Positions 63,315 through 64,000 of a stretch of DNA of 64,000 nucleotides are shown piece after piece. The DNA lies in assembly GCF_007754425.1 (NCBI RefSeq), contig NZ_CP037452.1, positions 4,067,164 through 4,131,163 of the forward strand. Reading direction: 5' to 3'. The DNA comes from Gimesia fumaroli. GTDB lineage: Bacteria; Planctomycetota; Planctomycetia; Planctomycetales; Planctomycetaceae. Each line of letters begins with the position of its first letter. Position 1 is the first letter of the stretch. The translations under genes and the position numbers were made by a program. The notes beneath the pieces were generated by a model. It did not search any database, was not told where the DNA came from, and was given only the letters and a program-made list of their open reading frames with translations.

Positions 63315-64000
63315 TTATTGAAAATTGCTGCTGAACCAGCCAGTTTTAAATCCACAAAGCGTCTTCAGCATTTGCTCACGCAGTATGGGAGTCTGGCTCA
63401 TCACTGGTAAGAATAGATCGCGGCCCCAACCTTTCACAACTCCCTCAGACTGAAAAAAAGGTGTTAACCAGCCAGTGATTTGTTGATAAAAACGGATTTT
63501 TTTCTTCCGCAATTTCTCATAATGATTACAGGCAGACTGAAAGTCGACGGCCTGCTTTAAGCATTCAGAGAACACCCACACATCTTCCAGTGCCAGATTG
63601 GCTCCCTGCCCCAAATGCGGACTCGTCGGATGAGCGGCATCTCCCAAAAAGAGAATGCGATCTGACCACCAGGTCTGCATGGACATGGTGCGATAAGTTG
63701 TAAATGTCAAATTCTCAAACGAATCGATGTCGGTCACGATTTCCTCAGACTCTGGGCAGAGTTGTAAGACTTCTTTTTTCCAGACATCAAGCCCCTGTTG
63801 TTGAAATTTCTTAAACTGAGCTGCGGTCAAGCCCCAAAAAAAACTACACTCACCATTACCAATCGGTAAAAGTCCCGCGAGTTTTTGAGTCCCTTCAACG
63901 ACCTGAAACAACCGGTCTTGGACAGCGGTGCAGGCACCAGTCGTCCAGAGAGCTCCATATTTGTATTCCGCTCCGTGATGTTTGATCCCCGAAACTTTTC
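63315..64000 (-). CDS. FAD-dependent monooxygenase, 5' end outside window
   Basis: The frame is open to the last base, so the N-terminus with the dinucleotide-binding GxGxxG lies beyond the window; about 228 residues are visible. The family motif GD is present in ILFLGDAAHPTSPHLGQGAN followed by LALEDVWVFSECL, and an upstream YGALWTT stretch is typical of PHBH-type flavoprotein hydroxylases. These use NAD(P)H and oxygen to hydroxylate aromatic or related compounds, or act in quinone biosynthesis. The visible part ends with FKTGWFSSNFQ. Its stop lies 6 bases from that of the CorA-like gene, with which it converges. The substrate is unknown. Confidence 0.85.
   Translation of the reverse strand, partial: KVSGIKHHGAEYKYGALWTTGACTAVQDRLFQVVEGTQKLAGLLPIGNGECSFFWGLTAAQFKKFQQQGLDVWKKEVLQLCPESEEIVTDIDSFENLTFTTYRTMSMQTWWSDRILFLGDAAHPTSPHLGQGANLALEDVWVFSECLKQAVDFQSACNHYEKLRKKKIRFYQQITGWLTPFFQSEGVVKGWGRDLFLPVMSQTPILREQMLKTLCGFKTGWFSSNFQ

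Noticed and set aside
1-64000. CRISPR arrays, insertion sequences, prophage genes, toxin-antitoxin pairs or defence islands
   Set aside because: No regularly spaced repeats, transposase, integrase, phage structural or restriction genes were seen on either strand.

Overview
The window reads as chromosomal DNA of a planctomycete close to Gimesia or other Planctomycetaceae. This rests on family content: planctomycete-type cytochrome c proteins (PSD1/DUF1549/DUF1553) paired with Tat-exported DUF1501 proteins, a DUF1592/DUF1552 pair, a DUF1559 pseudopilin-like protein with its small lipoprotein, a sulfatase fused to DUF1080, SBBP repeats, and long exported proteins with low coding density. Species assignment is inference. 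No rRNA, tRNA, CRISPR array, insertion sequence or prophage was found.

Layout. 1-1674 is the 3' part of a tandem amidohydrolase. 1762-8601 is a four-gene minus-strand operon: ECF sigma factor, FecR-type membrane protein, PSD1 cytochrome, DUF1501. 8911-10986 is an exported alpha/beta hydrolase, divergent from a BlaI-type repressor and a 1758-residue BlaR1/M56 fusion protein (11327-17055); a strongly structured element lies between them. 17128-21021 holds malQ and a sulfatase-DUF1080 fusion. 21405-25309 is a second PSD1/DUF1501 pair. 25369-31745 is a DUF1592 - DUF1552 - GntR operon whose promoter carries a palindrome in its spacer. 32101-33598 is the lipoprotein/DUF1559 pair.

34204-43350 is an A+T-rich glycan locus: a polytopic membrane protein divergent from RffA-type aminotransferase, ArnC/GtrB-type glycosyltransferase, Gfo/Idh/MocA oxidoreductase, two FkbM methyltransferases, an ATP-grasp ligase and an SMR-type small membrane protein. 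The set resembles the ArnB/ArnC/ArnE-F/ArnT logic for building, flipping and attaching an aminosugar on a lipid carrier, with methylation and ligation steps not present in Arn. A good sigma-54-type promoter match and a leader hairpin lie in front of it. This is my best candidate for an undescribed system.

43407-45874 is an exported SBBP-repeat protein with an unknown partner. 46018-51066 is a third PSD1/DUF1501 pair. 51097-55919 groups a dimethylformamidase-like protein, an acetamidase/formamidase and a kelch/SGNH protein. 56118-57910 is housekeeping (map, and an RlmB-type rRNA methyltransferase). 57934-62393 is an RND efflux pump with its adaptor, divergent from a CorA-like protein. The window ends inside an FAD monooxygenase.

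How the genes work together (inference): four cytochrome/Tat-protein pairs, each with its own regulation (ECF/FecR, GntR, or none visible), plus a sulfatase, hydrolases and malQ, suit a surface-living bacterium that degrades sulfated or complex polysaccharides. Domain calls come from reading motifs by eye; no database search was run.
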